Positions 54,091-64,000 of a stretch of 64,000 nt of DNA are shown piece by piece. Below the pieces are notes generated by a model. That model saw nothing but the letters and a program-made list of their open reading frames with translations. It had not been told where the DNA came from and did no database searches. A program made the translations under genes and the position numbers. The DNA is from Burkholderiales bacterium RIFOXYD12_FULL_59_19 (lineage in GTDB: Bacteria > Pseudomonadota > Gammaproteobacteria > Burkholderiales > Burkholderiaceae_C). Positions within the stretch are counted from its first letter, which is position 1. Each line of letters starts with the position of its first letter. The stretch spans positions 1 through 64,000 of the forward strand of contig MESQ01000004.1 of assembly GCA_001771065.1 (NCBI GenBank), read 5' to 3'.

Positions 54091-54765
54091 TTATTTCTTG
54101 GTTGCTTTTTCGGCTGGTTTGGCAGCAGATTTAGCGGCTGGCTTGGCAGCCGGTTTTGCGGCTGCATCTGCAGCCGGTTCGGCAGCAGCGACTGGCTCGG
54201 CGCCGGCAACAGCCACCACAGAAACCACCACCGGGTTTTTGTCGCTGCCGTGCTTGACGACCGAGACGCCCTTTGGCAGGGCGATTTCAGCCAGGTGCAG
54301 GGACGAGCCTTTTTTCAGGCCGCTCAAGTCCACCTTGATGAATTCGGGTAGGTCCGCAGGCAGGCACAGGACGTCAATTTCGCTGATCACGTGGTTGGCA
54401 ATGCAGCCTTCGGTCTTGATAGCGGGGGAATTTTCGTCACCGAAGAAGTGCAATGGCACTTTCATGTGCAGCTTGGTGGAGGCATCAACACGCTGAAAGT
54501 CAACGTGCAGGATAAGCTGCTTGAACGGGTGAACCTGGACGTCGCGCAACAGCACCGGGCTGCTGGTGTCGCCAATTTCCATGGTCAAAACGCTGGAGTG
54601 AAATGCTTCTTTTTTCAGCGCATGCCACAGGGCGTTGTGATCAATTTCGATCACTTGGGGGGGCGTTGCGCCACCATAAACAATAGCCGGCGTGCGACCG
54701 GTAATGCGGAGACGGCGGCTCGCACCCGTGCCCTGCTTGGAACGCTCAAAAGCGGTAAATTTCAT
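54091..54765 (-). CDS. rplY: 50S ribosomal protein L25/general stress protein Ctc
   Basis: 224 residues. N-terminal L25 domain (about 5-95: [35 protein letters not shown]) and the C-terminal TL5/Ctc beta domain (about 100-190). The last 35 residues are an Ala/Lys/Pro-rich tail of PAAK-type repeats, common in this order. It binds 5S rRNA. The start follows CAGGAGTTATT. Located between prs and pth as in many betaproteobacteria. Confidence 0.93.
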   Translation of the reverse strand: MKFTAFERSKQGTGASRRLRITGRTPAIVYGGATPPQVIEIDHNALWHALKKEAFHSSVLTMEIGDTSSPVLLRDVQVHPFKQLILHVDFQRVDASTKLHMKVPLHFFGDENSPAIKTEGCIANHVISEIDVLCLPADLPEFIKVDLSGLKKGSSLHLAEIALPKGVSVVKHGSDKNPVVVSVVAVAGAEPVAAAEPAADAAAKPAAKPAAKSAAKPAEKATKK

Positions 54766-54857
54766 AATAACTCCTGGTAGGGCCCACCGCGACCAGCGGC
54801 ACCCTGATTAAAAAAACCGGGCACCTTTGACGGCGGCACCGGCGACTGAAAATCTGA

Positions 54858-55835
54858 TCAGAAAAGGTTTTCCTGATCAGAAAAAAAGCTCATCACCGAC
54901 TTGCCCTTGGCAATACGCTGAATGGTCTCGCCAATGAGCGGCGCCACGCTGAGTTGGCGAATCTTGGGGCAGGCCATGGCTGCGGCTGACAGCGGAATGG
55001 TGTTGGTGACCACCACCTCATCAAGCGCCGCGCCGGTGGTGATGCGCTCGATGGCAGGCCCGGAAAAAATGGGGTGGGTGCAATAGGCATAGACCTTTTT
55101 GGCGCCGCGCTCTTTCAGCACTTCGGCAGCCTTGACCAGGGTGCCTGCGGTGTCGATCATGTCGTCCATGATGACGCAGTTGCGACCGTCAATTTCTCCG
55201 ATCACGTGCATGACTTCACTGACATTGGCCTTGGGGCGGCGTTTGTCGATGATGGCCAAATCGCAGTTGAGCTGCTTGGCCAGCGCCCGGGCACGCACCA
55301 CGCCACCCACGTCGGGTGACACCACGATCAGGTCGTCGTAGTTTTTTTGCCGCAGGTCACCGAGTAACACGGGTGATGCATAAATGTTGTCGACGGGGAT
55401 GTCAAAGAAGCCCTGGATCTGGTCGGCGTGTAAATCCATGGTCAAAACGCGGGCCACACCCACGGCTTGCAGCATGTTGGCCACCACCTTGGCCGAAATC
55501 GGCACCCGGCTGGAGCGCGGACGGCGGTCCTGGCGGGCATAGCCAAAATAGGGAATCACGGCGCTGATACGTTCGGCAGAAGCACGTTTGAGGGCGTCCA
55601 CCATGATCAACAGTTCCATCAGGTTTTCGTTGGTCGGGGCGCAGGTGCTTTGCACCACAAAAACGTCGCGGGCACGCACGTTTTGTTTGATCTCGACGGT
55701 CACTTCACCGTCAGAAAATCGGCCTACTTCGGCATTACCCAAGCCAATGTGGAGGTAATGCGCAATGTCATTGGCCAGCACGGGATTGGCGTTGCCGGTG
55801 AAAACCATGAAATCAGGGGTTTGTTCGGCGTGCAT
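54858..55835 (-). CDS. prs: Ribose-phosphate pyrophosphokinase
   Basis: 325 residues. Flexible-loop [11 protein letters not shown] near 104, PRPP-binding [13 protein letters not shown] near 225, and SPDVGG near 172. It makes PRPP from ribose 5-phosphate and ATP for nucleotides, His and Trp. An ATG at residue 10 (MVFTGNANP) is an alternative start. rplY lies downstream and tRNA-Gln upstream. Confidence 0.95.
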   Translation of the reverse strand: MHAEQTPDFMVFTGNANPVLANDIAHYLHIGLGNAEVGRFSDGEVTVEIKQNVRARDVFVVQSTCAPTNENLMELLIMVDALKRASAERISAVIPYFGYARQDRRPRSSRVPISAKVVANMLQAVGVARVLTMDLHADQIQGFFDIPVDNIYASPVLLGDLRQKNYDDLIVVSPDVGGVVRARALAKQLNCDLAIIDKRRPKANVSEVMHVIGEIDGRNCVIMDDMIDTAGTLVKAAEVLKERGAKKVYAYCTHPIFSGPAIERITTGAALDEVVVTNTIPLSAAAMACPKIRQLSVAPLIGETIQRIAKGKSVMSFFSDQENLF

Positions 55836-55899
55836 GGAGATCCCAACTTATGAATCGCGGTGGCTGTTTCATGTCTCAAGTGGACATGTGTAAAAATTT

Positions 55900-55976
55900 T
55901 GGCAGGGGAGGAAGGATTCGAACCTTCGCATGCTGGAATCAAAATCCAGTGCCTTAACCAGCTTGGCGACTCCCCT
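55900..55976 (-). tRNA. tRNA-Gln (anticodon TTG)
   Basis: 77 nt including the encoded CCA. Acceptor AGGGGAG/CTCCCCT with discriminator G; D arm GCC...GGC; anticodon arm CTGGA-TTTTGAT-TCCAG with anticodon TTG, reading CAA; T arm GAAGG-TTCGAAT-CCTTC. All four stems pair fully. It lies between ispE and prs, as in other betaproteobacteria. Confidence 0.97.
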
Positions 55977-56017
55977 ACGCGGGTTGATCATGAAACATGA
56001 TCAACCGATAACTCTTG

Positions 56018-56851
56018 TTAGACAGCCCATCCTTGAAGAGGATGAACCGCCAGATTGCGGCATGGTCTGATTTGGAAACCGGTACGATTACTTGTTTCAA
56101 AATCTTCCGCGATTCGTGCAAACACGGCACTTCCTGAGCCTGTCATTCTGGCGTTTAGCCCACGGTCACGACACCAGCTAAGTGCCTCAGTGACAGCAGG
56201 GCAAAGCGCCTGCGCAACAGGCTGCAAGTCGTTGTGGCCAAAGCCATATGCGTCTGCAGCGAAGTCATAAATTGTAGTGGCTTTCGTGTCCCTTTTTAAG
56301 TCCGGATGTGAAAAAATTCTCTGGGTTTGGAGTCCAGCCAGGGGTTTGACCACCACAAAACGGGCGGGCGCCAGTGTGATTGGCGTCGTCTGTTCACCCA
56401 CGCCGCTGACCCAGGCGTTATGGCCGCTTAAAAAAAAGGGCACGTCGGCCCCCAGTTGCAGGCCGATGGTCTGGAGCTGCAGCAAGCTCAGCTTGAGCCC
56501 CCACAAACGGTTCAGCGCCAGCAGGGTGGTCGCTGCATCCGACGAGCCGCCGCCCAGGCCGGCCTGCTCCGGAATAGATTTGGCAATGCTGATGTGGGCC
56601 CCCTGAGTGCTGCCGCTGGCGCCTTGCAAGGCGCGCGCTGCACGCACAATTAGGTCGTCGGCGGGCAGGGGTGTGGTCAGGTCTTCGCGGCTGATGGCAC
56701 CGCCTGCGCGCAGCTCGAAATGCAGGGTGTCGCACCAATCAATCAGCATGAACACAGATTCCAACAGGTGGAAGCCATCATTTCGGCGGCCGACAATGTG
56801 CAAGAACAAGTTGAGCTTGGCAGGGGCCGGAATGTCAAACAAGGATTTCAT
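56018..56851 (-). CDS. ispE: 4-diphosphocytidyl-2-C-methyl-D-erythritol kinase
   Basis: 277 residues from the ATG at 56851. GHMP kinase: PAPAKLNLFLHIVGRR near 8-23 with the catalytic Lys, ATP loop EQAGLGGGSSDAATTL near 95-110 and C-terminal MTGSGSAVFA near 240. It catalyses the fourth step of the MEP isoprenoid pathway. 41 bp after lolB, upstream of tRNA-Gln and prs. Confidence 0.94.
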   Translation of the reverse strand: MKSLFDIPAPAKLNLFLHIVGRRNDGFHLLESVFMLIDWCDTLHFELRAGGAISREDLTTPLPADDLIVRAARALQGASGSTQGAHISIAKSIPEQAGLGGGSSDAATTLLALNRLWGLKLSLLQLQTIGLQLGADVPFFLSGHNAWVSGVGEQTTPITLAPARFVVVKPLAGLQTQRIFSHPDLKRDTKATTIYDFAADAYGFGHNDLQPVAQALCPAVTEALSWCRDRGLNARMTGSGSAVFARIAEDFETSNRTGFQIRPCRNLAVHPLQGWAV

Positions 56852-56892
56852 CAAGACGTGGTAGGTTTGGCTCTGGCACCCCAGGCCGGTGT

Positions 56893-57399
56893 TCAGGGTT
56901 CAAGGACAACACGAATTTCTGCACTCGGCAGCGGGCTGCTGCGTCGGGCTGTGATTTTGCCATGGTCAAATTGCGATTGATCCACCTGCCAGCCATCCAG
57001 ACTCAAGTGGTCGCCAGCCAGCCAGGCAAACAGCGCGGCCACCGGCACCTGCGTGCCAAGCACGCGTTCGATCAGTTCTGTAATGTTGTTGAAATACTGG
57101 ATATCCGTGCCGGCTTGCAGCTGCGCCTGTTTGGGTGACCAGACAATGGCCGCCGCCGTGCTGCCCAGCGGGGTATAAAAGTGCAAATGCCCTTGTGCTG
57201 GCCCACCCTGAAGTTCAAATGTGGAGGAAAACGCCTGCGGACCCTGCACTGCGGTGGCCTCCACCCGCACCGACATGCGGCCATTCCAGATCGCTGTCGG
57301 GGCGGTTTGATCGCTTGGGGTACGGCTGGGCACAGCACAGCCGATGACAGAGAGCAGCAGCAACAGACTCAGCAATAAGGACGCAAAACGCTTGTTCAC
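56893..57399 (-). CDS. lolB: Outer-membrane lipoprotein receptor LolB
   Basis: 168 residues. Lipobox SVIGC (Cys about 21) after a hydrophobic leader. The mature part has WNGRMSVRVE, GHLHFYTPLGSTAAAIVWSP and ALFAWLAGD, as in LolB. It receives lipoproteins from LolA and inserts them into the outer membrane. Its ATG overlaps the TPR-protein stop by 4 bp. Confidence 0.88.
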   Translation of the reverse strand: MNKRFASLLLSLLLLLSVIGCAVPSRTPSDQTAPTAIWNGRMSVRVEATAVQGPQAFSSTFELQGGPAQGHLHFYTPLGSTAAAIVWSPKQAQLQAGTDIQYFNNITELIERVLGTQVPVAALFAWLAGDHLSLDGWQVDQSQFDHGKITARRSSPLPSAEIRVVLEP

Positions 57400-59132
57400 A
57401 GTTCAATGCGCAGGCGCTGCAATGTGGCTTTCAGGGTCCCGTTGTCCGGATTGAGTTCAAGACCCTCACGCCAGACTTTTTTGGCCTCATCGGTTTGCCC
57501 GGTGACCCATAGCACCTCGCCCAGATGGGCTGCAATTTCGGCATCCGGTCTTTGCTTGAAGGCGCTGCGCAGCAAACGCAAGGCCTCGTCGTTTTGACCC
57601 ATGCGGAAGGTCACCCAGGCCAGACTGTCCACAATAAAGGGGTCGTTAGGTGTGAGTGTCAGCGCTTTTTCAATCAGTTGCCGGGCTTCGGGCAGGCGCT
57701 GGCCACGGTCTGCCAGCGAGTAGCCCAGGGCGTTGTAAGCCTGCGGGTCGTCGGGTTTGACGACCATCAATTGGCGCAATAGGCGCTCCATCTCAGTCAG
57801 GTCGTCCATTTTTTCTGCCAGCATGGCCAAATCGTAGACCACATCGGCATCTTGCGGGTCATGGGCCAGAGCAGTTTCCAGCAGGCTGCGGGCGCGGGCA
57901 AACTGCTTGTGATCACGCAAAATTTGCACTTCGGTGCTGCGTTTGAGCTGCAACTCCGAGGCTGAGCGTGCTGGCAGGCTGTGGATCAAGCTTAGCGCGG
58001 GCTCAAGCTGACCTTGCTGAGCCATCAGTCCGGCGCGCCGGAGTTGGGCGGCCAGCAAGTCGTCCGGGTGATCAACACGTTGCAACCAGTCCTGGGCTTT
58101 TGGCAGGTCTTTGCGTTGCAAGGCAATTTGCGCCAGCGAAAGATAGGCCTGCGACGGGCCACGGGGGGCCGGCGTGGCGCCTTGCGCCGCTTTCTCGGCC
58201 TGCATCAGCGTCAGGTAGTGCAAAAAATGGCGTTCTGCGGTGTCCCATTGCCGCATGTCCAGATACACCGCGCCTTGCAGCAGTGAAGCCGGGGCATAGG
58301 CAGGCTGCTGTTGGCTGATGTTTTGCAGTACCGTGAGGGCTTCAGGGCTGCGTTTGGCTTGTAGCAGGGTTTGCACGTAAGCCATGCGGAACTCTGTACT
58401 GGGGCTGTTTGCCAAGTGATTTTTGACCAACGCTTCGGCCTTGGCCACATCGGCGCGCATCAGGCTCAAGGCCAACCAGGCAGGGTGCTCTTGGTGCGGC
58501 GCAAAGGTCTGGCCCTTTTCGGCGGCACGCAAGGCGGCTTCCCAGTTGCCAGCCATGAGCCACAGCCGCCCCAGTGTGGCCCAGGCGGTGGCGCCCAGCC
58601 GGGGTTCGCCCAGCGTGGGTGTCAGGGCTTTTTGAACTGTTGCGACAACGAGTTGTTTGTCGCTGGCGCGTTCATACAGCGAGGGGATGGCCCAGATGGC
58701 TTCGGTGCGCTGTGGCAGGGGCGTCAGTGCCAGCATGCGTTTAAGCGGCTCCAGGGTGTCGGCCGGGCGGTTCAGGCTCAGCAAAATCTGCAACACGTAA
58801 CGATTGGCTTCCTGCGATGATGGCGCTGCTTCCTGCCAGGCTTTGGCGGCCTGCAGCGCGGATTCTCCTGAGCGTGCCTTTAATGCAATTTGCACCGACC
58901 GCCTGAACAGGGTTTCGTCTCCGGTTTTGCGCGCGGCATCCAGCAGCAAGGAAAAAGCCGCAGCGGGTTCCTGTGCCTGGGCGTTGAGTTCGCCGAGCAG
59001 CAGTTGGTAGAGCAGCGAACTGTCAAGCGCCGAACTTTTGGCCAGAGCCTCAGTTGGGGCGGTGGGTTGCGCATGGACGTTGACCCAGCAGGCGGTCAAC
59101 AGGGTGAACAGGAAGCAATAGGGTGGACGCAT
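57396..59132 (-). CDS. Secreted tetratricopeptide-repeat protein
   Basis: 578 residues from the ATG giving MRPPYCFLFTLLTACWVNVHA, a normal signal peptide; an ATG six codons upstream (59150) is the alternative. The rest is helical TPR repeats, clearest near the C-terminus (DPQAYNALGYSLADRGQRLPEARQLIEKALTLTPNDPF...). It probably scaffolds envelope proteins. It is coupled to lolB (ATGA) and divergent from mutM, 41 bp apart. This TPR-lolB-ispE order is common in the order Burkholderiales. Confidence 0.85.
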   Translation of the reverse strand: MRPPYCFLFTLLTACWVNVHAQPTAPTEALAKSSALDSSLLYQLLLGELNAQAQEPAAAFSLLLDAARKTGDETLFRRSVQIALKARSGESALQAAKAWQEAAPSSQEANRYVLQILLSLNRPADTLEPLKRMLALTPLPQRTEAIWAIPSLYERASDKQLVVATVQKALTPTLGEPRLGATAWATLGRLWLMAGNWEAALRAAEKGQTFAPHQEHPAWLALSLMRADVAKAEALVKNHLANSPSTEFRMAYVQTLLQAKRSPEALTVLQNISQQQPAYAPASLLQGAVYLDMRQWDTAERHFLHYLTLMQAEKAAQGATPAPRGPSQAYLSLAQIALQRKDLPKAQDWLQRVDHPDDLLAAQLRRAGLMAQQGQLEPALSLIHSLPARSASELQLKRSTEVQILRDHKQFARARSLLETALAHDPQDADVVYDLAMLAEKMDDLTEMERLLRQLMVVKPDDPQAYNALGYSLADRGQRLPEARQLIEKALTLTPNDPFIVDSLAWVTFRMGQNDEALRLLRSAFKQRPDAEIAAHLGEVLWVTGQTDEAKKVWREGLELNPDNGTLKATLQRLRIEL

Positions 59133-59173
59133 AGGGTCATAATAATTCATGTCTGTCAGATAAGAAGAAGGCT

Positions 59174-59989
59174 ATGCCTGAATTACCCGAAGTAGAAGTG
59201 ACCCGGCGCAGTTTTGCCAGCGCCATAGAAAACGCCACCGTGCAGGCGGTGCGGCTTGGCAAGCCCCTGCGCTGGCCGCTGGGTTGTGCGCCAGAGCAGT
59301 TGCTGGGCCGGCGTGTGCGCTCGGTGGGGCGCCGTGGCAAGTATTTGTTGCTTCAATTTGATCAGGGCGTTTTGCTGTTGCATCTGGGCATGTCGGGCAG
59401 TTTGCGTTTTGCCCCGGTGCTGCCCGCCCCGGGCGGGCACGACCATTTTGATCTGGTCACCACGCATGGCACTTTGCGTTTGCATGACCCTCGCCGCTTT
59501 GGCGCTGTGGTTTATGTGGACAGTCTGGCCGACCCGGTGGCGCTCAAGCTATTGGGGCGGTTGGGGCCGGAGCCTTTGGGCAATGCGTTTGAGGTGACCG
59601 GGTTCCAGGCCCAGCTCAAGCGCCACCAGACGGCCATCAAGTCGGTGTTGCTGGCCGGTGAAGCGGTGGTGGGGGTGGGCAATATTTATGCGTCCGAGGC
59701 GCTGTTCCAGGCGGGCATTCGACCCACAGTGTCCGCCGCCCGGTTGAGCCGACCGCGCGCCGCGCGCTTGCATGCGGCCATTGTGAAGGTCTTGGGCCAG
59801 GCCGTTGCGCTGGGCGGCAGCACGCTGCGCGATTTTTCCAGCGCCAGTGGCCAGGCGGGTTATTTCCAGCTGCAAACCATGGTTTATGGCCGTGCCGGTT
59901 TGCCCTGCCATGTGTGTGCCAGCCCGGTGCGCCTGATCAAGCAGGGCCAGCGGTCCACCTTTTATTGCGCTACTTGCCAAAAGCCCTGA
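59174..59989 (+). CDS. mutM: Formamidopyrimidine-DNA glycosylase MutM (Fpg)
   Basis: 271 residues. N-terminal PELPEVE with catalytic Pro2 and Glu3; zinc finger CHVC...CATC at the C-terminus (about 246-268). It removes 8-oxoguanine and formamidopyrimidines with AP-lyase activity. Followed 24 bp later by mutY, with which it forms the oxidised-guanine repair pair; mutT is elsewhere in the window. Confidence 0.96.
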   Translation: MPELPEVEVTRRSFASAIENATVQAVRLGKPLRWPLGCAPEQLLGRRVRSVGRRGKYLLLQFDQGVLLLHLGMSGSLRFAPVLPAPGGHDHFDLVTTHGTLRLHDPRRFGAVVYVDSLADPVALKLLGRLGPEPLGNAFEVTGFQAQLKRHQTAIKSVLLAGEAVVGVGNIYASEALFQAGIRPTVSAARLSRPRAARLHAAIVKVLGQAVALGGSTLRDFSSASGQAGYFQLQTMVYGRAGLPCHVCASPVRLIKQGQRSTFYCATCQKP

Positions 59990-60013
59990 AATGCCTGTTG
60001 CGAGATTTTTTTG

Positions 60014-61069
60014 ATGGACGACTTTTTGACCACAGAAGTGGTGCGCTGGCAGGCGCATTTCGGCCGCAACGATTTGCCCTGGCAAAACACGCGCGACCCT
60101 TACCGCGTCTGGCTCTCCGAGATCATGCTGCAGCAAACGCAGGTGGTGACGGTACAAGCCTACTTTGCCCTATTTTTGGCACGTTTTGCCGATGTGCGGG
60201 CGCTGGCGCAGGCGCCGCTGGACGACGTGTTGCATTTGTGGGCTGGTTTGGGTTATTACAGTCGCGCCCGCAATTTGCACCGCTGTGCCCAGGACGTGGT
60301 GCGTGTGTATGGCGGCGAGTTCCCGCAGTCGGCCCAGCAATTACAAACCCTGCCGGGCATTGGGCGCTCTACTGCGGCAGCCATCGCCGCGCTGTGTTTT
60401 GGCGAGCGGGTGGCCATTCTGGATGGCAATGTCAAACGGGTGCTGACCCGCTACCTGGGGTTTGCCGACGACTTGGCGCTGGCCACACACGAGCGCCGCT
60501 TGTGGGACCAGGCCACTGCGCTGTTGCCCCAAAATAATTTGTTGCACAACATGGCACGCTACACCCAGGGCATGATGGACCTTGGGGCCACACTGTGCAC
60601 ATCCAAAAAACCGGCGTGTTCAGCCTGCCCCTTGTCTGAACGCTGTGTCGCCTATGCGATGGACGCAGTTGAAAAATTTCCCCTGAAAACCCGCAAGCTC
60701 AAACGCAGTGCCGAGTCGATCTGGCTGTTATGGTTGGTATCCAGCGACGGTGCGGTCTGGTTAAGCCAGCGGCCCACGCCCGGCGTCTGGGCTGGTTTGT
60801 ATTGCCTGCCGCTATTTGAGGCGCGCCAAGTCCTGCTGGCTGCGGTCGAACAGCAGGGCGCAGAGGCACTGCAGGATATGCCGTCGTTCAAGCATGTGCT
60901 GACACACAAGGACCTGTACCTGCACCCGGTGTTGCTCAAGCTGCACGGGCGGGCGGCCTTGGCTCTGGACGGGCAGTGGGTGGATGCCGCGCAGCTGGCC
61001 AGACTGGGCTTGCCCGCACCCATCAAAAAATTGCTGCAGCGGACGCAGCCAATTCCCGGTGCCGTTTGA
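60014..61069 (+). CDS. mutY: A/G-specific adenine glycosylase MutY
   Basis: 351 residues from the ATG at 60014. Catalytic Glu36 ([10 protein letters not shown]), HhH with [12 protein letters not shown] near 114 and Asp in LDGNVKRVL near 137; 4Fe-4S ligands [17 protein letters not shown] (C-6x-C-2x-C-5x-C) near 196-212; C-terminal Nudix-like domain that recognises 8-oxoG. Its 3' end overlaps the converging rapZ gene by 47 bp. Confidence 0.95.
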   Translation: MDDFLTTEVVRWQAHFGRNDLPWQNTRDPYRVWLSEIMLQQTQVVTVQAYFALFLARFADVRALAQAPLDDVLHLWAGLGYYSRARNLHRCAQDVVRVYGGEFPQSAQQLQTLPGIGRSTAAAIAALCFGERVAILDGNVKRVLTRYLGFADDLALATHERRLWDQATALLPQNNLLHNMARYTQGMMDLGATLCTSKKPACSACPLSERCVAYAMDAVEKFPLKTRKLKRSAESIWLLWLVSSDGAVWLSQRPTPGVWAGLYCLPLFEARQVLLAAVEQQGAEALQDMPSFKHVLTHKDLYLHPVLLKLHGRAALALDGQWVDAAQLARLGLPAPIKKLLQRTQPIPGAV

Positions 61070-61907
61070 GGGTGACCCACCGCGACGCAAACAGGTCGTT
61101 TAACTGCTCTACCAGATAGACCGAGCGGTGTTGGCCGCCGGTGCAACCAATGGCCACCGTCACATAACTGCGGTGGTTGCGTACCATAGGCTCCAGCCAG
61201 TGGTCCAGAAAGCCGTGGATGTGGTCCAGCATTTTTTTCACATCGGCTTGTTGTTGCAAAAAATCGATCACGGGGCGGTCGCAACCGGTGAGTTCGCGCA
61301 GGCCCGGTTCGTAGTGCGGGTTGGGCAGCATGCGCACGTCAAAGACAAAATCGGCATCGTTGGGCACGCCGCGCTTAAAAGCAAATGATTCAAACACCAG
61401 GGTCAATTGATCATCCGGGGCGTTGATGAAGGATTTGACATAACTCTGCAATTGGGTCGGGCGGATGATGCTGGAGTCGATCACATGGGCCTGGGCACGC
61501 AATTCGCTGAGCAGTTCACGTTCCAGATCGATGGCTTCGGCCAGCGCCCGGTGCTGGTCATGGTTGTGATCTGGCGTGTCGGTTTTTGACAAGGGGTGCC
61601 GCCGCCGTGTTTCCGAGAACCGGCGCATCAGCGTGTCGGTGCTGGCATCCAGAAACAGGCAGTCCACTTGCAAGCCCTGCGCTTTGAGTTGAGCCAGCTG
61701 TTTGGGAACCAGCGGCAGTGATGCCGCACTGCGGACATCCATGGCAATGGCCAACTGGCCCGCTTCATTGGCCCGCTCCAGTTGGATCAGGGGCAGCAAC
61801 AGTTCGGGTGGCAAGTTGTCAATGCAGTAAAAACTCAGGTCTTCCAGTGCATTGAGGGCCACCGACTTGCCTGAGCCGGACATGCCCGTGATCAAAACCA
61901 AGTGCAT
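61023..61907 (-). CDS. rapZ: RNase adapter protein RapZ (P-loop ATPase)
   Basis: 294 residues from the ATG giving [18 protein letters not shown]; an ATG eight codons upstream (61931) is possible. Walker A GMSGSGKS (8-15), [12 protein letters not shown] (29-40) and the C-terminal [11 protein letters not shown] near 255, a RapZ signature. In enterobacteria it guides RNase E to the sRNA GlmZ; here its role may differ. Its 3' end overlaps mutY on the other strand by 47 bp. Confidence 0.92.
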   Translation of the reverse strand: MHLVLITGMSGSGKSVALNALEDLSFYCIDNLPPELLLPLIQLERANEAGQLAIAMDVRSAASLPLVPKQLAQLKAQGLQVDCLFLDASTDTLMRRFSETRRRHPLSKTDTPDHNHDQHRALAEAIDLERELLSELRAQAHVIDSSIIRPTQLQSYVKSFINAPDDQLTLVFESFAFKRGVPNDADFVFDVRMLPNPHYEPGLRELTGCDRPVIDFLQQQADVKKMLDHIHGFLDHWLEPMVRNHRSYVTVAIGCTGGQHRSVYLVEQLNDLFASRWVTLKRHRELAASAAAIF

Positions 61908-61934
61908 TTTTTTAAAGGGCAAGGGCATCATGCT

Positions 61935-63587
61935 TCAGCTTTCCTGACTTTGCAGCATTTCCCGCGCATGGGCCAATGTGCTGTTCAACAGACGCTCACC
62001 ACCGAGCATGCGAGCCAGCTCGGCGACACGCGTTTCCTGGTCGACGTTGGTGACGGAGCTCAGGGTGACACCGTCCTGAAGCTGTTTGCGCACCACCAAA
62101 TGGTGGTCGGCGCAGGCTGCCACCTGCGGCAGGTGGGTGACAGCCAACACCTGGCGATCCTGCCCCAGTTGCTTCATCAACAAGCCAACGGTTTCAGCCA
62201 CGGCGCCGCCGACACCGGCATCCACTTCGTCAAAAATCAGCGTCTGCGCCGTGCCCAGTTGGCTGGTGGTTACCGCAATGGCCAGCGCAATACGGGACAG
62301 CTCGCCGCCAGACGCGACTTTGTTGACCGCACGCGGCGTGCTGCCGGCGTGGCCAGCCACCAAAAACGTCACCTCTTCGAGCCCGCTTTGCAGCGCTTGG
62401 GCCGCAGGTTGCAACTGCACTTCAAACTGCCCGCCCTGCATACCTAGTCCCTGCATCGCGCGGGTGATGGCCTGGGCCAGTTGGGGTGCATTTTGATAGC
62501 GAGCCCGGGTCAACAGACTGGCTTCTTGTGCATAGCTGTGCCAGGCGGTTGCCACGGCGGTTTGCAGGGCTTGTACATCGACGCTGGCGTCGAGTTGCGC
62601 CAGCGCTTGCTGCCAACTTGTCAAGAGTTCGGGCAGTTCGTGCGGGCTGCGCTTGTAACGCCGCGCCAACGACAACCACACACCCATGCGCTCATCGAGC
62701 ACGGCCAGCCGGTCTGGGTCAAGCTCGGTCTTGCGCAAGTAGCTGCGCAAGGCATGTGCGGTGTCTTGTACCTGCGCCAGGCTCGAAGCCAATATTTCGG
62801 TCAGATTCTTGAAATAAGGTTCCAGCTGTTCCTGTTGTTGCAGCACCTGACAGGCATGGCTCAGACGCTCCAGCGCGTTGCCCTCGTCTTCATCCAGCGT
62901 CAGGGCCGCGGCCTGGGCGGCATCGAGCAAGGCCTGGGCGTGGGCCAGCCGCGTGTGCTCGGTGTTGAGTTCGGTCCATTCGCACGCCTTGGGCGCCAGC
63001 TTGTCGAGCTCGCCAATTTGCCAGCTCAGGCGTTCGCGCTCACGCAGTAGTGAATCCTGTGACTGCAGCGCCTGGTCCAGTTGGGCTTGTGCCGCATGCC
63101 ACTGCTGCCATTTTGTCGCCACCGCAGCACTCGACACCTGCGCATAAGCATCCAGCAAGTTGCGCACGGCATCCGGGCGCGTCAGGCTTTGCCAGGCATG
63201 CTGACCGTGGATGTCGAGTAACAGCTCACCCAGACTGCGCAATTGGGTAGCGGTGGCCGGGCTGCCGTTGATCCAGGCGCGGCTTTTGCCTTGCGCGTCG
63301 AGTGTGCGGCGCAGCAGCAGTGTGGCGTCTGCTTCGAAACCGGCCTCTTCGAGCCATTGCATGACGCTGGGGGTGCTGTCAAATTCGGCGCTCACCTCAC
63401 AGCGGTTAGCCCCTTCGCGGATCAAGGTGACATCGGCACGACCCCCGGTGACCAGTTGCAGCGCGTCGATCAAAATAGATTTGCCAGCGCCGGTTTCACC
63501 GGTCAAGACGGTGAACTGGCCGCCAAGTTCAAGTTCAAGTTCGCTGACGATGACAAAGTCTCGCAGCACCATGCGTTTCAGGCTCAC
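61935..63587 (-). CDS. recN: DNA repair ATPase RecN
   Basis: 550 residues from a GTG at 63587 that overlaps the nadK stop (GTGA), giving (M)[13 protein letters not shown], the family N-terminus. SMC-like: Walker [12 protein letters not shown] near 29-39, long coiled coils in the middle (about 150-380), ABC signature [14 protein letters not shown] near 425 and Walker [14 protein letters not shown] near 455. It acts at double-strand breaks. The coupling nadK-recN is typical. Confidence 0.94.
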   Translation of the reverse strand: MSLKRMVLRDFVIVSELELELGGQFTVLTGETGAGKSILIDALQLVTGGRADVTLIREGANRCEVSAEFDSTPSVMQWLEEAGFEADATLLLRRTLDAQGKSRAWINGSPATATQLRSLGELLLDIHGQHAWQSLTRPDAVRNLLDAYAQVSSAAVATKWQQWHAAQAQLDQALQSQDSLLRERERLSWQIGELDKLAPKACEWTELNTEHTRLAHAQALLDAAQAAALTLDEDEGNALERLSHACQVLQQQEQLEPYFKNLTEILASSLAQVQDTAHALRSYLRKTELDPDRLAVLDERMGVWLSLARRYKRSPHELPELLTSWQQALAQLDASVDVQALQTAVATAWHSYAQEASLLTRARYQNAPQLAQAITRAMQGLGMQGGQFEVQLQPAAQALQSGLEEVTFLVAGHAGSTPRAVNKVASGGELSRIALAIAVTTSQLGTAQTLIFDEVDAGVGGAVAETVGLLMKQLGQDRQVLAVTHLPQVAACADHHLVVRKQLQDGVTLSSVTNVDQETRVAELARMLGGERLLNSTLAHAREMLQSQES

Positions 63588-64000
63588 GTTACAGCCACTC
63601 CTTCGTTCCAATGCAGTTTTTCGCGCAGGGTGTCAAAGTAAGACCAGCCCTGCGGGTGCAAAAAACGCACATGGTGTTCCGAGCGTGCGACTTCAATGCG
63701 GTCGCCATGCATCAGGGAGGCCAGCGACTGCATGTCAAAGCTGGCGCTGGCATCCCGGCCGGCAACCAGTTCGATCGCGATTTTGGACGTGTTAGCCAGC
63801 ACAATGGGCCGATTCGACAGGGTGTGCGGCGCAATCGGTACCATCACCCAACCGGGAACCGACGGGTGTATCAGCGGGCCGCCCGAAGACAATGCGTAAG
63901 CGGTAGAGCCGGTCGGGGTGGCAATGATCAAGCCATCGGCACGCTGGTTGGCCACAAAATGGCCGTCCACTTCGACCCGCAACTCCACCATGCCCGAGGT
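63584..64000 (-). CDS. nadK: NAD kinase, C-terminal part (runs off the window)
   Basis: 138 codons visible of the C-terminal half; the 5' end lies beyond position 64000. The motif [20 protein letters not shown] of NAD kinases is present, then [13 protein letters not shown] and a conserved Asp-Gly-type C-terminal barrel. It phosphorylates NAD to NADP. The stop overlaps the recN GTG start. Confidence 0.93.
   Translation of the reverse strand, partial: TSGMVELRVEVDGHFVANQRADGLIIATPTGSTAYALSSGGPLIHPSVPGWVMVPIAPHTLSNRPIVLANTSKIAIELVAGRDASASFDMQSLASLMHGDRIEVARSEHHVRFLHPQGWSYFDTLREKLHWNEGVAVT

Overview
The window is G+C-rich DNA, probably from a betaproteobacterium of the order Burkholderiales, most likely a Comamonadaceae relative of Rhodoferax or Polaromonas. 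This is inferred from the housekeeping gene order (dciA-like/M23/secA/argJ; yacG-zapD-coaE-pilD-pilC; ftsY/M16/M16; rsmD-coaD-ferredoxin; pth-rplY-prs-tRNA-Gln-ispE-lolB; mutM-mutY/rapZ-recN-nadK), from protein style, and from intergenic repeats of a kind I associate with that family. No database search was run. No insertion sequence, prophage, CRISPR array or rRNA gene was seen.

Region 1 (1-1706): the 3' end of a probable M20-type amidohydrolase, then an overlapping xdhC-like / MobA-like pair of the kind that matures molybdenum hydroxylases.

Region 2 (1770-11982, minus strand): a tight five-gene set of secreted or outer-membrane proteins. It has three DUF11-type beta-sandwich proteins, one 1716-residue protein with a probable C-terminal outer-membrane beta-barrel, and a DUF3494 (ice-binding-like) protein. 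Three of them share an N-terminal motif and the four small ones end on a similar beta-strand. A DUF1499 lipoprotein and a small secreted protein lie next to them. A 612-bp gene-free stretch with mosaic palindromic repeats (11983-12594) separates this from region 3.

Region 3 (12595-30812): a sugar-acid catabolic island. A LysR regulator is divergent from a plus-strand gene train. The train encodes a pentonate dehydratase, 2-keto-3-deoxyarabonate dehydratase and alpha-ketoglutaric semialdehyde dehydrogenase (non-phosphorylative pentonate route to 2-oxoglutarate); D-erythronate dehydrogenase; a TRAP transporter (P, Q, M); a FadR-type regulator; and LtnD-OtnK-OtnC-OtnI (L-threonate and D-erythronate to DHAP plus CO2). 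It continues into four enzymes without a place in either known route: a GarR-like reductase, a second aldehyde dehydrogenase, an SDR and a D-threonine-aldolase-like enzyme. No sugar dehydrogenase or lactonase is present, so the cell probably imports the acids themselves.

Region 4 (30905-64000): mostly core genes for secretion (secA, ftsY), arginine synthesis (argJ), division (zapD), coenzyme A (coaE, coaD), type IV pilus processing (pilD, pilC), translation (pth, rplY, tRNA-Gln), PRPP (prs), isoprenoids (ispE), lipoproteins (lolB), DNA repair (mutM, mutY, recN) and NAD kinase. A two-component system with a divergent lipoprotein gene interrupts the M16/rsmD block.

The two most unusual signals are the surface-protein cluster of region 2 and a small palindromic repeat (24851-24926, 37799-37870, 37951-38018). 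Its loop is conserved while its stem sequence changes with pairing kept.
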